Assembly (NCBI GenBank): GCA_016295895.1
Contig: JAEDKI010000095.1
Coordinates: 1 to 7,594 of the forward strand
Direction of reading: 5' to 3'
DNA length: 7,594 nucleotides
Source: Clostridiaceae bacterium
GTDB taxonomy: Bacteria; Bacillota; Clostridia; Oscillospirales; Acutalibacteraceae
In this document: piece by piece, positions 7,059-7,594 of the stretch
How the letters are laid out: every line of letters begins with the position of its first letter
How positions within the stretch are numbered: the stretch's first letter is position 1
Program-made: the position numbers and the translations under genes
The notes under the pieces: model-generated
The model's database searches: none
Told to the model about the DNA's origin: nothing
The model's input: the letters and a program-made list of their open reading frames with translations, nothing else

Positions 7059-7106
7059 ATCCGTCTCATCCGAAGCAAGCACGGTGAGACGGATTTTTAT
7101 TATTTT
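7059..7106. terminator. Bidirectional Rho-independent terminator
   Basis: ATCCGTCTCA (7059-7068) pairs perfectly with TGAGACGGAT (7085-7094). The stem extends inward by a G-U pair and a C-G pair to 12 pairs, around a 12-nt loop. On the plus strand it is followed by a T-rich tail (ATTTTTATTATTTT). On the minus strand it is followed by ATATTTTTT (7058-7050). It sits between the stops of the convergent plus-strand operon (7045) and minus-strand membrane gene (7100), so it can end both transcripts. Confidence 0.85.
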
Positions 7107-7594
7107 ATGCCGTAAAACAAGCCCACAGGATCCTCAAAAAGCGGAATTTTCGGCTGAACAAATGTCAGAATAACAAAAGCAAGTGCAAATATACACAGAA
7201 TAACAACAGCAACCACATTCCAAATGCGTGAAACGGGTTTTCGGCTCATAAGGCGAGTTTCAAGAAGAAACGCCGCAGCGACAGCCAACAGAAAAATCAA
7301 TATATTATACCAACCGGGCGCATTTCCGAAAGCGCCGATGCAGGTATAATACAGCACGGGAATCAGCACAAGCCCTAGACTTATTCCCGCAAGCTTTGAA
7401 ACAAAGAAGTTTTCATATTTTCTGCCGATAAAAAGATATTCAATGAATGCAAAAACAAACATCGGGAAAAACAGCAGTTTCATGTGCTCCCATGTTGACT
7501 CATTCACCGCCGCAAACGGTGCGGCAATAACGCTTTGATTGCTCCAACCATAAACAAAATGGAGAAGTGTTCCCGCCACTGCCGTAAAAACAGA
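7100..7594 (-). CDS. Multi-pass membrane protein resembling DUF6512 (5' end beyond right edge)
   Basis: The frame is open from the right edge to the TAA at 7102-7100, giving 164 visible codons. A GTG at 7579 could be read as a start, but the frame continues upstream (residues SVFTA) without a stop and with hydrophobic character. The visible part lacks the usual leading half of the first helix, so the true start is probably outside the window. The signature stretch is HFVYGWSNQ, then FAAVNESTWEHMKLLFFPMF, then four further hydrophobic helices (counted from the GTG, about 35-52, 63-84, 91-110 and 119-141) and a short polar tail. The N-E-S-T-W-E-H-x-K-L-L-F-x-P motif is what I associate with DUF6512 integral membrane proteins of Clostridia, whose function is unknown. 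The family name is from memory. The protein is convergent with the sugar operon and shares its terminator, so no functional link is implied. Confidence 0.75.
   Translation of the reverse strand, partial: SVFTAVAGTLLHFVYGWSNQSVIAAPFAAVNESTWEHMKLLFFPMFVFAFIEYLFIGRKYENFFVSKLAGISLGLVLIPVLYYTCIGAFGNAPGWYNILIFLLAVAAAFLLETRLMSRKPVSRIWNVVAVVILCIFALAFVILTFVQPKIPLFEDPVGLFYGIK

Noticed and set aside
7577..7579. GTG as the start of the right-hand membrane protein
   Set aside because: The frame stays open to the window edge with hydrophobic residues, and the first membrane helix would be cut in half. The bases upstream within the window show no Shine-Dalgarno sequence.
1..7594. Mobile elements, CRISPR arrays, tRNA or rRNA genes, riboswitches, defence modules
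   Set aside because: No spaced direct repeats, transposase motifs, terminal repeats, tRNA-like cloverleaf or long structured leader were seen; the longest gene-free stretch is 99 bases and is accounted for by promoters.

Overview
The window reads as ordinary chromosome from a spore-forming Clostridia-type Firmicute, probably a gut Ruminococcaceae/Oscillospiraceae-like organism. Support for this: strong AAGGAG-type ribosome binding sites before almost every gene, tight gene packing, a Bacillus-type short mannose-6-phosphate isomerase, a YdiF/Uup-like ABC-F protein, and a DUF2508 gene overlapping what looks like bofA, a neighbourhood typical of sporulating Firmicutes. The taxonomic call is inference from protein style and gene order; no search was possible.

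Layout. Bases 1-373, minus strand: a DUF2508 (YaaL-like) gene overlaps by ATGA the start of a small membrane protein that runs off the left edge and is probably BofA. Bases 374-472: a compact divergent promoter region containing a 37-bp imperfect palindrome (394-430) whose outer arms are mirrored -10-like hexamers. Bases 473-7045, plus strand: a five-gene operon with gaps of 9, 1, 12 and -1 nt, encoding ManA (mannose-6-phosphate isomerase), an ABC-F ATPase, a cytosolic GH78 alpha-L-rhamnosidase-like hydrolase, a GNAT acetyltransferase and a Gfo/Idh/MocA NAD(P)-dependent oxidoreductase. Bases 7059-7106: a hairpin with T-tracts on both sides, a bidirectional terminator between convergent genes. 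Bases 7100-7594, minus strand: a multi-pass membrane protein resembling DUF6512, cut at its 5' end by the right edge.

How the genes fit together. Three of the five operon genes are sugar enzymes (ManA, GH78, Gfo/Idh/MocA), so intracellular handling of an imported rhamnoside or other deoxysugar glycoside, feeding central metabolism, is a reasonable inference. The ABC-F protein, which should act on the ribosome, and the GNAT are the odd members. No transporter, sugar-specific regulator or rhamnose isomerase/kinase/aldolase is present.

I found no mobile element, CRISPR array, RNA gene, frameshift or recognisable new defence or biosynthetic system. The points most worth checking are the operon's mixed content, the substrate of the cytosolic GH78/oxidoreductase pair, the palindromic divergent promoter, and a marked excess of AAGCTT hexamers caused by a Lys-Leu codon-pair preference. 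No gene-free stretch exceeds 100 bases.
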